Source: Brachypterus glaber (lineage: Eukaryota > Arthropoda > Insecta > Coleoptera > Kateretidae). From it: a stretch of 64,000 nt of DNA. A program made the position numbers and the translations under genes. Below, piece after piece: positions 31,201 to 41,354 of this stretch. The DNA is taken from positions 102,090,893 to 102,154,892 of the forward strand of contig OY294044.1 of assembly GCA_958510825.1 (NCBI GenBank), in the 5' to 3' direction. Under the pieces are notes generated by a model that had not been told where the DNA came from, did no database searches, and worked only from the letters and a program-made list of their open reading frames with translations. How positions within the stretch are numbered: the first letter of the stretch is position 1; every line of letters begins with the position of its first letter.

Positions 31201-34200
31201 GCGATATTAAAAATTTGATATAATTAGTTCAAACAGTTCCTGAGTTATAATGTGGAAAATATGTCTTATAATGCCCCTTAAAAGGGCCCCAGTTCGCTTA
31301 GCCAAGGATTTTGCACAAAAGTTCATGTAAACATTTGTTTCACTTTTTGACGTGCAATAAGATGTCAGATCCATTATATTCAAAAAAAATTATTGTAACA
31401 AATGAAAATCGTTTTGCTGGCTTATAGCAAAAAGAATATTTTAAATTTGGTTTTAAATTAAAAATTACACCTTAATTAGTAAAAAATGGGTCTGGTCTAA
31501 TAATCTAACACGCTAAAAATGAACTGTGTAGGTAATGTTAAATTATTTGGTAATGTTTTAGAAAGTGTTTCGAAAAAGTATATTAAAGGACAGGGCCGTA
31601 GCTATGGTGGGGGGAAAGCTCCCCCCCCCACCTATGTTGAAATCTAAAAAGTTGCATAATTCATGGATTTAAAATAAAAAAATTGAATATATCACAAGAA
31701 AATAGTTGCATATTTTATGGATTCAAATAAAAAGTTGCATATTTCACAAAAGGCTGGGACTTTTTTTTAGTCATTAACTTTTTTTTCGGAGCAAAAAGTT
31801 TAATTTTTAGGTTAAAAAAGTTAACATTTGTTTATCTTCTCCAAACGAAATCTTCTTCGCTACGGCCCTGTCAAAGGACAAATTACATAAGACACTACTT
31901 TGGCGCACGCATTGGAAAAGGAGTTAGGAAGCGGGGAGTTTTCTAATAGACGAGTGCTCCAAATGTCTTATGGAAAGAATTCTTTATACTATTTTATCTA
32001 TTTTACCGTTTTATTTTGCTTACAAAGTACTTTAGTTTTGAATAATTTCAATATGATTTATTTGAAAAATTTAATGTATTTTGGTTACAATGACAGTGAC
32101 AATTAAAATGTTTCTTTTGTTTTATTTTATTACAAATTAATAAAAAGTTTTTAGTGTATTTTTTAGTTATTTTGAATAAACATGGATGAGGAAGAGTTAA
32201 CAAGTACTCCAGTGTAGAGAGGTGTCTCAAATGCTTTTATCCTGCCTGCCGTGCACCTCCAATTCTAGTATGTTGCATTTACCTAAGAATAACACAAAAA
32301 CAAATACATAGATACCTACTATGAATACAGAATATCAAATATCTTAAAAATGTCATGTGAATTTTAATTTATTGTTACCAACTTATGAACAAAAACAAAA
32401 TCCCAAAACTGTTTTACAATTAATAAAAAAGTTACTAAAACTGTTTTACAATTAAGCTTATTGTAACAAAACTACAAAAACGTATCTAATTATAAAACTC
32501 AGATAGATAAACATTTTTTTCTGAGTGTAAAAAGTCCAAATGAGAAGTGCTAAATTTTTTACTTACCGATAAAATTCCAACCCGGTTCGGTCTTTCTCTA
32601 AGGGCCAGTTCAAGCATTATATTGTCGCCAGACTTCAAATTTTCACTGGCCAATTCGTAAGGTTTATATGGCGGACATAAAAACAATAAAACTGCAGCTA
32701 GGCGTTTTTGAAATTGTTCCCTCGAGAGCGTTTCACCTGAACTCCTGTAAAAAATGTAAATTATTTAAACTTAGCATACAGTATGTCTATATTTTTAATT
32801 TAAAACGTAAAAAGATCTCCCTACTACTTTGACGAAAAATTTAACAAGGAATAAAAATGTTTCAGAGTCTTTTTCCCAAATGAAAAGAAATTAAACAGGT
32901 TTTAAACAAAATTAAATGTTTTTTTTTTATATTATTATATTATGAAAATATTTATATTTTTTTATTTTTTTACGATTTATATCGAAAAAAGTTGACTACG
33001 TCAAACAAAATTCTGTCTGTCGGTCTCTATCCAGGAAATTTGGACCAAGTTAACTCGAGAAAGCTTTAAGCAAAATATTTAAAATTTGGACCATAGGTTG
33101 CTTATCCAAAGTTCTAGTCTGTTTTTTTTTGTCAAAAATCGGGGTGGGGTAAGGGATAAAAAGGGGTGAAAACTATTGTTTTTAAAAAATTAATTCAATT
33201 TTTTTTTAATTTTCGAAAAAATTAACTTAAAAAAAATATTTTAATTCTTTTCATGTTCTTTATATATCGTCGGCTTACAAGTAAAAGGCACTAAGTCACT
33301 TTTTTGCAAAAATGGGATTTTTATAGTACTGTAATTAATTTTTGATGATCTATGTACAGGTAAACCGAACTAGCTTCTGGGTGGACTGCCAAGAGAGTTA
33401 CCACTAAACAAAACGCACCAGTTTGATTTTGAATAAAATTTTATCTGGCAATAGGCAGTAAGTCACTTAGTGCGTTTTACTTTTAGATTATTTCAAATGT
33501 TTCTGCACTAAGCGACTTAGTGTTTGTTTGGCGAAACGTGCATTTTTGTAACAATTATTACAAAAATTAAAAAACAACAGCGAAAGTTAAATTTGTCAAT
33601 ATCTCAAAACCATGTTTTTGGACACGCTGGATTTTACCAAATGGTAATATATCAGTTTTTTTTTTAAATGTAAATGTATTTGTAATTTAAATTTGCAATT
33701 TGAATATTTTGTATTTTATATATGACTTGTGTAAGAATTTTTAGAAATTTGAAGGCACCAATAAATTAATCTAATCTAATCTAATCTAATCTACTTGTAA
33801 GCCGACGATATTATATATTAAAGAAGCCCCAACAATAAGGGTCGAAACGTTGGGTTTATAATTTTAGTTTTTTTACTATGTTCTTAAAAGCAAGATTTTT
33901 TTTTTCAATTTGTAATCGTTTCTGGTTGTAATGAACGTAGGCCTAGAGGGAAAAGTATTATTTTGTTAGCAGCAGTATTTTTTTTTCTATAGTATCAACT
34001 CTCCATGGGGCCCAAATATCAGTTTTCAGGCAAATACGACAGAAAAATCCGGAAATCACCCTTTTTAAATGCGTGTTGTAAAAGTGTAAATTTTGGGTTA
34101 ACACCCGCAGTAACCCCCATAATCAGGAACGGGCCTGCTTACCTAATAATGTTCAAAGTTGTAAAATTTATCTCCGAGTTGGAAAAATTAGCTCCGACTT

Positions 34201-37200
34201 TTATTTTGTCGTCAGTTTTTTTGGAGAAAAAAAAAGTAATTGGCAAATTCAGACGAGTTGGAAAATTATGAATAGTGGTTATCTTTTTTTAATCCGGAAA
34301 GTTTTTTTTGTAGCAGTTGGCAAATTTTGTAGACGAGTTTGGCAGTTGTGTATGGCCTCACCAATATATTTTCTTCGGCCGTCCCTGACTATAATATTAA
34401 TTTTCATATACAATCCCCGCGGAGCCTCGGATAAATAAAACAAGCTCTGGTAAAAATTTTAAACCTTTGGCTAAAAAAATAAACTCGTTAACTGATGGGA
34501 ATATTTTTATAATTTTTATTTGAACCATAATAAAACAAGACTACGCAAAAAAATATGAGTATACACAACACTTTCTCCTTGGGAGAAATTAAAACTATTT
34601 CGGAAAAAAAGTCGACAAAAAAATCAACATTAAAAAACTGTCAAAAAACAACAAAATTTTTGTTTTATAATAATGCAAAAAAGCGACCTTAATAAATCTT
34701 GTTTCAATGTCACCCAACACAAATGGCACTACACACTCTAAATTTGTCCGTCAATCTTACAGTCGTTTTAACTGTAATAATTAAAGCAAATTTACAATGT
34801 CAGAATATGAATTTACAATATTTATTAAATTAACCTCAATATTACTGGGTTTAGTAAAATCTCAGCTCTTTTCCTGTCGGTACAATAATTTTGCATTAAA
34901 ATTCATGCATGTGGTCCAAAAGCCGGAACTTTTTCCCGAAAATTACAAGAGCCCGCAATACTGCTTGAAATACATCACAAATTCGATGCTTAAATTACTT
35001 GAAATCACAGGTAAAAATTCACATTTTTACAGATAACTGTGAATTTACAGTACTGATTTAAATTTACCACTTTCTTTGCTGGCAACATATGACCTACTTT
35101 ATTTGCTGTAAAATTACCATATTTGCATTTACAGTGCAGAAGCTAAAACGCTTAACATGGTAGAATAGCTTAAGGCTTATTTAAAATAGAACAATTCTTC
35201 ATATTTAGTCGAACACAGACATCCCATTTAAGATCACAAGTCAAACGTTTAATTAATATTAATAATGACTTGTCAATAAGAAAATCTAGCATAAATTGAG
35301 TAGGATGTAGGAAAATATCATTCCATATGTGGAATCATATTCAGATATCCTATTAATTATCAGAAGTTAATTAAGCTATACACAAACAGTTAAAACCATG
35401 TTGTGTATGAATTTTAAAATATTATAGTGAGCGAAGAACCTGTCACGAATTCCATATTACAGAATTAGGGAAAAGAGGGGAATACCGCGCAGTGGGTATT
35501 TATGTGCATTTAAATATCTAAAACATTAAAAGTTATTTCAAAAAACAAATCGTTAGCGCCATAACGTAATACAACTGTGAACAACGGCCCTCCATTTAGA
35601 TAGATAGATAGATAGATAGATAATTTTATTAGTCTTTAAGCCAAAATACAATGGATAGACAAGTCAAAAAAAAGTATGTATACATTGAAGTATAAAATAT
35701 TAAAATAGTATAAATTAACATATAGCATATAATGCACAAAAAATAAAAATTACACATAATTAAAAAAAAATCTGCGAGTAACCGTGTTTGTAAATTCAGT
35801 AATGCTATAAAAAGCATTATCACATAAATATGATTTTAGTTTATTTTTAAAAGCCGATATTTTCGATTCCTTAAAAAAGACCCAATCCATTGTAAAAGTT
35901 TGTTGCGGATGCCTATTTTAGTCTACGGATACGGCAGAGCATTCAAGATGTAGTTCAATAGTCATCGCATTGATCTCTTTTAGCTCTTTACATTTATTTA
36001 AATAGTTGAGATTGCAGGTGGTTGGATTGTAGTTATCTTTTTTTTTTAATTTATGCAAAAATTATATCTTTCAGTTACCAAGAGAAACCGTTACTAAACA
36101 AATTAATCTAAAAAATACCTAAACAATATTATTTATTTAAAAAATACTATTTTTACCCAATTATTTATTTATTTATTCTTACTCGTTATAGTAGTTTTTA
36201 TTCATAAACTTTATGTAATTGTGTCAATGTTATATATTTAACTATTTATGTATTTATATAGTTGCTTACTTAATTATTTGTATATTTATGTTGTAACGTG
36301 TTTTTCTTTAGCATTGTATGAAAAATTATCAATACTTACCTCTATACCTTTTTATCAATTATATGTTATATACTTGCCTCGTATTCATATATATTTTGAA
36401 AATATTGATTTTTATTTTTTTTTAAACAGGCTCATTAGGTATACCCAAAAAGTGTTACGTAATACTTGGATACCCCCAATATAATTTTATAATATAGTAT
36501 AAGGGTAGTTCTACACTATTTCTTGCAATAGTTGGTTTTGTTTGAGATATAACGTTAGTTAGACCAGTTTAGCTTTTTACTTTTGGCGAAAATAGCAATT
36601 TCTAAAATTTATGTATGAAATAGCTTTAAAATAGCTTTAAAATAATTAAAATTATATTATGTGGTTAGGTATAAGTATTATTTTACACCTATTGCCAATT
36701 TACCCCAAAAAAATTAAACGTTTTGTGTAAAAAGAGACTTTTTTCCTAAAAAGTGTCACGTAATAATTGATGGCACCCTAAACTAAAGTTATTTTAATGA
36801 GATAATTGCTTTTATATTTTATACTAACAAATACCCAAAAAGTTTTGTTATAAAGGTAAATGTGATTAAATTATAAGTCAAAACGCGTTTTCTTCATTTT
36901 CTCCACAGTTACATTTTGCTGGTTAGACCACTTTAGCTCCAGCCTCACCAAATAGTATAAAATATTCAAGGTATAAAAAAAGTTAGGTATTAGATCGAGT
37001 AACCCAATAAGCATTTGGCAGATATGTCAAGAAATTAATGATCAGCTGTTATTAACTGTAAGCTACTAAAAATGCTATAAATAGGTACAGTTTTATTAAA
37101 ATATTCTAATAACTAACTATTTGTATAATAAAACTAAATTTCATTACCCAAAATACTAAAAAATGTGTTTTTTTTTTCACTCAAAATTAAGTTAAATATT

Positions 37201-38249
37201 TTGCGCCATCTATTTATAATTTTTGTAATTTATTTCCTGTCCAGCTGAGAAAATAAGTCCTTTCCGTCTGCAAACGAGGCGAGAAAAACGTATTTTAACC
37301 GTGTAGGACGAAATAGTATATTCTATAACTAGTATGGAATAGACAATATTCCGCGCGAGCGGAATGTTTTTCATACCAGCCAGCAGGCGAGTATGACGGT
37401 CCAGGGGGCGCGGAATGACTATTTCTTACGTCTTGTAGACTATACTTTTTCTTCGACTACAAATATGAAACACTGTATGGCTTTAAACTGAGGACAAGGT
37501 TAAAAACAACGTTTTTTGTGACTCGACATTGTAAATGCAAGAAAACACATATTTTTAAATAAAGCAATTAATGTTATTTAATCATTTTATCAAATCAATA
37601 CTTAAAAAAGATTTTTATTTAATTTTAGCACATATTTACAAATTATAATGCAAAAATTGAAGGTTATGTCAGATTGTTGTAACATATATCAGGTTTAAAT
37701 ATTTAACAATAGATGGAGCATTTTTAATTTTTTGAACTAAATTGATAAAAAACTGGTCAAGTATTAGGAAAAACTAATAAACTTTATGTAATTTTAACGC
37801 AAAAATTTAAATTGCATTAAATTATTCAATATTTCATGGTAAAATATATACATTTTTGCTAATTTTGCTACAGTTTTCTTTACTTTTATAAACAGATTGC
37901 ACTACATGTGCTTGATACGGAATATTCATACTGTATCTAGAGCTAGAATGAATTTATTCTATGTTTGAAAAGTGTCTGCATTTCCTTACATTCTAAAGCA
38001 GTCGTAGAAAAAATAATTTTTTGCTCAAAAGGATGGTTTTCAAAATTTCACTACCAAAAAATAAAAAATAAAAAAAAACAGCAAAATTTACCTATATCCT
38101 AGTTCAGCAATACTTCTAGCCACGACTGTACTCTGTAAATAGCAATGATCCTGCGGGGTAGACAATGAATCCAAGTAGTCTTCGTAATCCTTAAACTTCA
38201 ACAATCGACGATCGGCCTCTATTTGAGGTGTAGACATTAAAGGATTCAT
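28010..38249 (-). CDS. CFAP299: CFAP299 homolog, exons 1-3 (C-terminal exon not found)
   Basis: Three minus-strand exons (38249-38092, 32744-32567, 28204-28010) join in phase (2, 0, 0) to give 177 residues. They match CFAP299 (C4orf22, DUF4464), a protein linked to cilia and flagella, in insects mainly expected in sperm. Matching landmarks in order are KDYEDYLDSLST and ARSIAELGYR (exon 1), SREQFQKRLAA and ELALRERPNRVG (exon 2), and REISGYIDY and HWSKKVV (exon 3). The ATG at 38249 has an in-frame TAA nine codons upstream. The known family is about 230 residues, so roughly 50-60 C-terminal residues are still missing; they should lie left of 28010 or outside. Intron 1 is 5.3 kb and intron 2 is 4.4 kb, both full of transposons. 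Intron 3 begins with a tandem array made from the end of exon 3. Confidence 0.92.
28229..29096. mobile_element. Inverted-repeat element in CFAP299 intron 2
   Basis: GTAGTTAGGGGAGGGAGGG at 28229 is inverted as CCTCTCCCCTAACTAC ending at 29096. The flanks are TTAA on the left and TTTT on the right, so a TTAA-type duplication is possible but unproven. The 868-bp interior has no ORF. It begins only 24 bp upstream of the exon 3 acceptor, so it sits across the usual branch-point zone. Confidence 0.65.
29097..29694. other. CFAP299 intron 2, AT-rich
   Basis: No repeat or gene recognised. Confidence 0.5.
29695..30412. mobile_element. Long foldback element, copy 3 of the TACAGGGTG family
   Basis: Ends TACAGGGTGATCCATAACTG and, inverted, TACAGGATGATCAGTAACTG. 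Arms share the GAACCCTAAGTGAACTACGG / CCGTAGCTCCCTTAGGG stretch. It is 718 bp and more diverged than copies 1 and 2. Lies in CFAP299 intron 2. Confidence 0.72.
30465..30545 (+). repeat. Possible Penelope-like tail remnant
   Basis: CCCTGAAGAAGAA, then GAAACGTAGGCC about 25 bases later, resembles the CTGAAGA...GAAACG tail of Penelope-like elements, but the stem between them is poor. It abuts the foldback element on its left. Confidence 0.35.
30546..31582. other. CFAP299 intron 2, AT-rich
   Basis: No gene or clear repeat structure seen. Confidence 0.45.
31591..31870. mobile_element. hAT-like MITE
   Basis: CAGGGCCGTAGC at 31591 is inverted exactly at 31859-31870. The flanking 8-mers TTAAAGGA (31583-31590) and TCAAAGGA (31871-31878) match at seven positions, which fits the 8-bp target duplication of hAT transposons. 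The 280-bp interior has no transposase. TTGCATA(A/T)TT recurs three times inside. Confidence 0.82.
31879..32566. other. CFAP299 intron 2 near exon 2
   Basis: A 68-codon plus-strand frame at 31900 has no support as a gene. CATAAGACA and TGTCTTATG are inverted at about 31887 and 31962. Otherwise plain AT-rich intron. Confidence 0.4.
32567..32744 (-). CDS. CFAP299: CFAP299 exon 2
   Basis: Acceptor TTTTTACAG|G at 32745/32744 and donor TCG|GTAAGT at 32567/32566; 178 bp. The first base completes an arginine codon with the last two bases of exon 1. It encodes SSGETLSREQF near its start and LALRERPNRVGILS at its end. Confidence 0.92.
32760..33260. repeat. Repeat-family fragment in CFAP299 intron 1
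   Basis: 33000-33170 has the TTCTGTCTGTCGG, ATTTGGACCATAGGTTGC and ATCGGGGTGGGGTAAGG blocks shared with 14900-15300 and 45880-46150. It is part of a dispersed non-coding family, orientation minus relative to the 15-kb copy. Confidence 0.5.
33262..33818. mobile_element. Inverted-repeat unit with a retro-type (AATCT)n tail inside
   Basis: ATCGTCGGCTTACAAGTA at about 33268 and TACTTGTAAGCCGACGAT at about 33792 are inverted. Between them is AATAAATTAATCTAATCT... with five AATCT units at about 33772-33794, typical of a LINE 3' end. AAGTCACTTAGTGC-like words recur at 33290-33520. Relation between the parts is unclear. Confidence 0.45.
33819..33870 (+). repeat. Possible Penelope-like tail remnant
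   Basis: AAAGAAGCCCCAACAATAAG followed by GGTCGAAACGTTGGG resembles the hammerhead tail (stem CCC/GGG, then GAAACG), but the CTGAAGA block is degraded to TTAAAGA. Confidence 0.38.
34124..34387. mobile_element. hAT-like MITE, diverged
   Basis: CAGGAACGGGCCTG at 34124 faces CGGCCGTCCCTG ending at 34387. Flanks CCCATAAT and ACTATAAT agree at six of eight positions. At 264 bp it has no coding capacity. The weaker terminal match makes it older than the copy at 31591. Confidence 0.6.
34388..34796. other. CFAP299 intron 1 spacer, possible upstream region of the nested exon
   Basis: AT-rich, nothing recognised. If the plus-strand exon at 34797 is real, its promoter would be here; no TATA box or initiator could be picked out with confidence. 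Confidence 0.35.
34797..35010 (+). CDS. Possible first coding exon of an unidentified gene, nested in CFAP299 intron 1
   Basis: ATG at 34797 (A at -3, in-frame TAA five codons upstream) opens a frame of 71 codons ending at a good donor, ATCACAG|GTAAAA, at 35010/35011. The residues look protein-like (FSCRYNNFALKFMHVVQKP, then PELFPENYKSPQYCLKYITN) and are richer in C, H, P and Q than noise. A hydrophobic stretch, FIKLTSILLGLV, is near the start. It is on the strand opposite CFAP299. No family was recognised and the next exon was not found; a TACAG acceptor at about 35030 leads quickly to stops. Confidence 0.45.
35011..35590. other. CFAP299 intron 1 spacer
   Basis: Contains several short ATTTACAGT/ACTGTAAAT words that could pair (35025-35135). 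Otherwise nothing recognised. Confidence 0.4.
35597..36035 (-). pseudogene. 3' end of a non-LTR retrotransposon with a (TAGA)n tail
   Basis: On the minus strand the region from about 36035 encodes, with stops and frame changes, TIELHLECSAVSV and, later, SAFKNKLKSYL...AFYSITEF. This is the K-L-K-YL...FYS pattern seen at the end of jockey-type ORF2 proteins. It is followed by AATAAAATTATC and a (TATC)n tail, seen as TAGA units at 35597-35622 on the plus strand. Heavily degraded; lies in CFAP299 intron 1. Confidence 0.62.
36036..36425. other. CFAP299 intron 1, AT-rich
   Basis: No supportable feature. Confidence 0.45.
36426..36975. mobile_element. Partial copy of the inverted-repeat family at 49146-50547
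   Basis: AAAAAGTGTTACGTAATACT, GCAATAGTTGGTTTTGTTTG, TTTTGGCGAAAATAGCAATT and GACCACTTTAGCTCCAGC follow in the order seen in the right half of the 49-50.5 kb element. Only about half of the element is present. Confidence 0.65.
37230..37450. other. GC-richer insertion of unknown type
   Basis: A patch with GAGGCGAGAAAAACG, GCGCGAGCGGAATG and GGGGGCGCGGAATGAC stands out from AT-rich intron. AATAGTATATTC-like and GACTATTTC-like words suggest decayed inverted repeats. No ORF. Confidence 0.3.
37451..38091. other. CFAP299 intron 1, AT-rich
   Basis: No feature besides the intron itself. Confidence 0.5.
38092..38249 (-). CDS. CFAP299: CFAP299 exon 1 (coding part)
   Basis: ATG at 38249-38247; 52 codons plus two bases to the donor ATAG|GTAAAT at 38092/38091. 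It encodes MNPLMSTPQIEADRR and FKDYEDYLDSLST, then VVARSIAELGYR with exon 2. An in-frame TAA lies nine codons upstream of the ATG. Confidence 0.92.
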
Positions 38250-39897
38250 AATTGGTGATGTTAGTTGTACCGTTTATAAAAATTGACATTAGATTGCCAA
38301 GTTTGACAATAACATTTTTTAACAATTTTGATAGTAAAATGTAATTTGTTTGTCAATTTTGACACTGTTTTGCCAAACATATAATGAAAAATCAATAAAC
38401 CTTTTCTTCAAAAAATGTAAAGGGTAATTTTCTTCAAAGCTTTGCGTTTCGACATTATTGTTATGTCAATGTTAATAGATTGGTGACTTTCTCAACAAAA
38501 ACATCCGAGAAGGTACGGTTAATTACTGTTAAAAAATTAAAATAACCTTAGAAAGTTTAACAAAATTCACGAATTTTTCTAATATTATCTGCATTTTCTA
38601 TAAAAGTTACTCCATTAATAATTAATTTAACTTCTTATTTATTATATCATAATAAACAAAATAAAAATAACGCTTTCTTTGTTGCCGAAAAAACAACTTA
38701 CCTTTCGGTCAATATTTTACACTAATAATTTTTTTTTATAGTCGACCGGGTAGATCTGAATTGACACCAAAACGTGTTAAAATGTATAAAATTGTGTAAA
38801 TTTTACGAAAAACGGTGATAAAATTACAGATTTTTACACAATTTGATACTGTAATAGCGCGTTGGTCCCAATTAAAGCCAAAAGTATTAATTTAGAACAA
38901 CACACTATTATTTGGAGACGTAACAAATACAAATAGCAGTATGTTTGCTATTTGGGTCGCGAGCCACCAAACATATGCTTACATAATATGTAATATATGT
39001 AATAATATATTATGTTAATATAAGAATCTTATTACTACTTAATACTTATCTGACTTTCTTTCCAGCGAAAACTTCTTCTTATAACACAAACTGTAGATCT
39101 GAGAAAGGTAAAAAAATTCAAATATATTTTAAATTAATTAAAATATATCTTTACAATAAAACGAAAGAATTAAAAACAATTAAAAGAATTTAATAAAAGA
39201 AAAATGAAAAGTTAAGAAACAAATAAAAAAACAACAAAATATATTAATTTGAAATGAAAAAATTATGAATAAATAGCATTTTTACCCTTCAGATGTATCT
39301 ATACTCGCGACTCTTTACTTTAAATTTTCACATATTACTTTAATTCTAAAATTCCCCTAAGACCCATCTTTACTAGACGACTTCATATTTTCGAATCCCT
39401 TTTTTTTTTCAAAACAGGCAAATGTCCCTTCCCAGAGTTACCGATATACCAGTCATAAAACTATTAACGTAAATATATCTGAAGAGCTTACTATTAAAGC
39501 GAATACTAAAATATTTACTGAAAAATTACTTTAAATTACTGAAAATTAATTTAAATCTAATTAAAAGAAATTATTAAAAAACTACTTCTACATGATATTG
39601 ATTTTCATGTCATTGCTTCGAAGTAGAAAAAACCATTTGTACAAAACGTTCCTAATAATTGCCAGTATCTAAAACGACATCATTAAAGATATTCCCATAT
39701 TTATTAATTAAGAAAACCGAATTAATCAATAAATTAGTCTAATAAAAATGTACACCCTTTTTATGTAAAATCCTTAATGACGTAAAATCTAAGAGTACCA
39801 AATATAAAATAAAAATCTACAAAAGAAAACTTCCTGTTTAGAACAATAAATTTCTCACTTTCTTAGAATAATATTAAAATAAAAATACTCAATATAT
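38250..39897. other. CFAP299 5' flank, AT-rich
   Basis: This should hold the 5' UTR and promoter of CFAP299 on the minus strand, but no TATA box or transcription factor site was clear. A hairpin near 38790-38850 (TGTGTAAATTTTAC against GATTTTTACACA) and palindromic TATGTAATATATG repeats near 38975-39020 are present. Confidence 0.4.
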
Positions 39898-40118
39898 ACA
39901 GGGTGACCCCTCTGTTACAATACCATTCCGTTTCTATAGGATAGTTTCTTGACGACAAAGACCGTCAAAATTAGTTCTACAGTGCTTTCTCTTTCTGTTT
40001 TTAACAGTTTGAACTTTTTGAGGGATGGAATAGGAATGGAAGGGAGGCCCGACTATGTAATATTTTCATCAGTGTATACAGTACGGTCAAACTTTGAACA
40101 CTTAAAAAATACATCTAA
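39898..40118. other. End of a TACAGGGTG-type repeat and spacer
   Basis: TATACAGGGTGACCCCTCTG at about 39896 resembles the ends of the foldback family, but no matching right end was found. Confidence 0.35.
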
Positions 40119-40892
40119 CACGTTCGCGCCGACGCGTCGGTGTTTTCATATATAATTACACAACAGGCTGAGAATTAAGCGGGAAAAATTCGCTGTTTTC
40201 AAGAAAATTTGCTGTTTGGAAATAATTATGACCGGGGCCCCTGGAGTAATTATTTAGTTTGATAGCAAATTTAAATGAACTTTTCCCGACAAATCGAAGA
40301 ATCATGTGTAATTCTAAAGATAATTTTTCAACGATTTATAATACGGTGCCCGCCAGAAAAATTTGTTGCTGTCAAAAATTGTGAGACACGACGGCTCTTA
40401 TGAAAATGTTTGTTTTTTTCAGAATAACCATTGAAAATGACTTTCAGATGAAAGAAACACAAGTAATTTTAGTTTAAGTCATTTAGTTTTTAGGATTTCT
40501 AACTTTTTATTTTGTTAAGAACTTAGTTGTTTTTTTTTGTAAGAGTTTGGTTTATATAAAAAAATACGTCTTTAAGTTAAATAATTAAAGTTTTACTTAT
40601 TAATTCAAATTAGAAAAGTTTATTGCAAAAATATATGCATTTTTTTATTTTTTTTTTGTTTCTATATCTGTTTATTAACATCGTAAATAATCCATATCTA
40701 ATGTGAAAACGGTGGTACACCGATGTATAAACACTATATATGCAGCCCTAAATCCAATATCATGAATATAACTGAAACATAGGATTTGGTGGCATATAAA
40801 AACTGAATTAAATCGAGTACCATTGGTGGCGCACGTCAGCCCTCACGCAAGACGTCCGTGTACCACCGGTGGCACACTTCGGCGTGAACGTG
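40119..40892. mobile_element. Inverted-repeat element with CACGTTCGCGCCGA-type ends
   Basis: CACGTTCGCGCCGACG at 40119 faces, inverted, CACGTTCACGCCGAAG ending at 40892. These ends resemble piggyBac-type MITE ends, but TTAA is not intact at the borders. GGTGGTACACCG and CGTGTACCACCGGTGG lie near the right end. No ORF. Confidence 0.5.
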
Positions 40893-41354
40893 TGAAACTA
40901 TCTTTTGACATATATTTGATATTTGTTGCTTTTAAAATGTAAGGGCAAAGTTGGGTTAACTAGGAAGGAAAATAAATACATAAATAAATAAATAAATTTA
41001 TTGGTTATCTCATGAAATTTACAATTTTTTCAATATACTTTAAGTTTGTGTTTATATTAATTAAATTAAACAGTTCATTAAATAAAGTATTACATAAATA
41101 ATTTATTAACATTGCACCTGATTAAAATCGTATTGTGCTTCTTTTACTAAATATTTAAAAAAAATTGTTATAAATATTATAAAAGAAAAATTAATTTTTA
41201 TTTAAATTTTGTAAGACCATTAACATAGAAAAAATGAGAAAAATTAAATAGAAAAATATAAGGCTACTGTTTCAAGGCGTTGGAAAATAGAGGATTATTT
41301 GCTTTCACATAAAAAGTAGTTTTTTTACTAAATAACCCTTCATTGTTAATATTT

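Noticed and set aside
31900..32106. 68-codon plus-strand frame
   Set aside because: No splice signals or family match; the second half is AT-rich noise.
34005..34271. 88-codon plus-strand frame
   Set aside because: It runs across the left border of a hAT-like MITE and has no recognisable motif.
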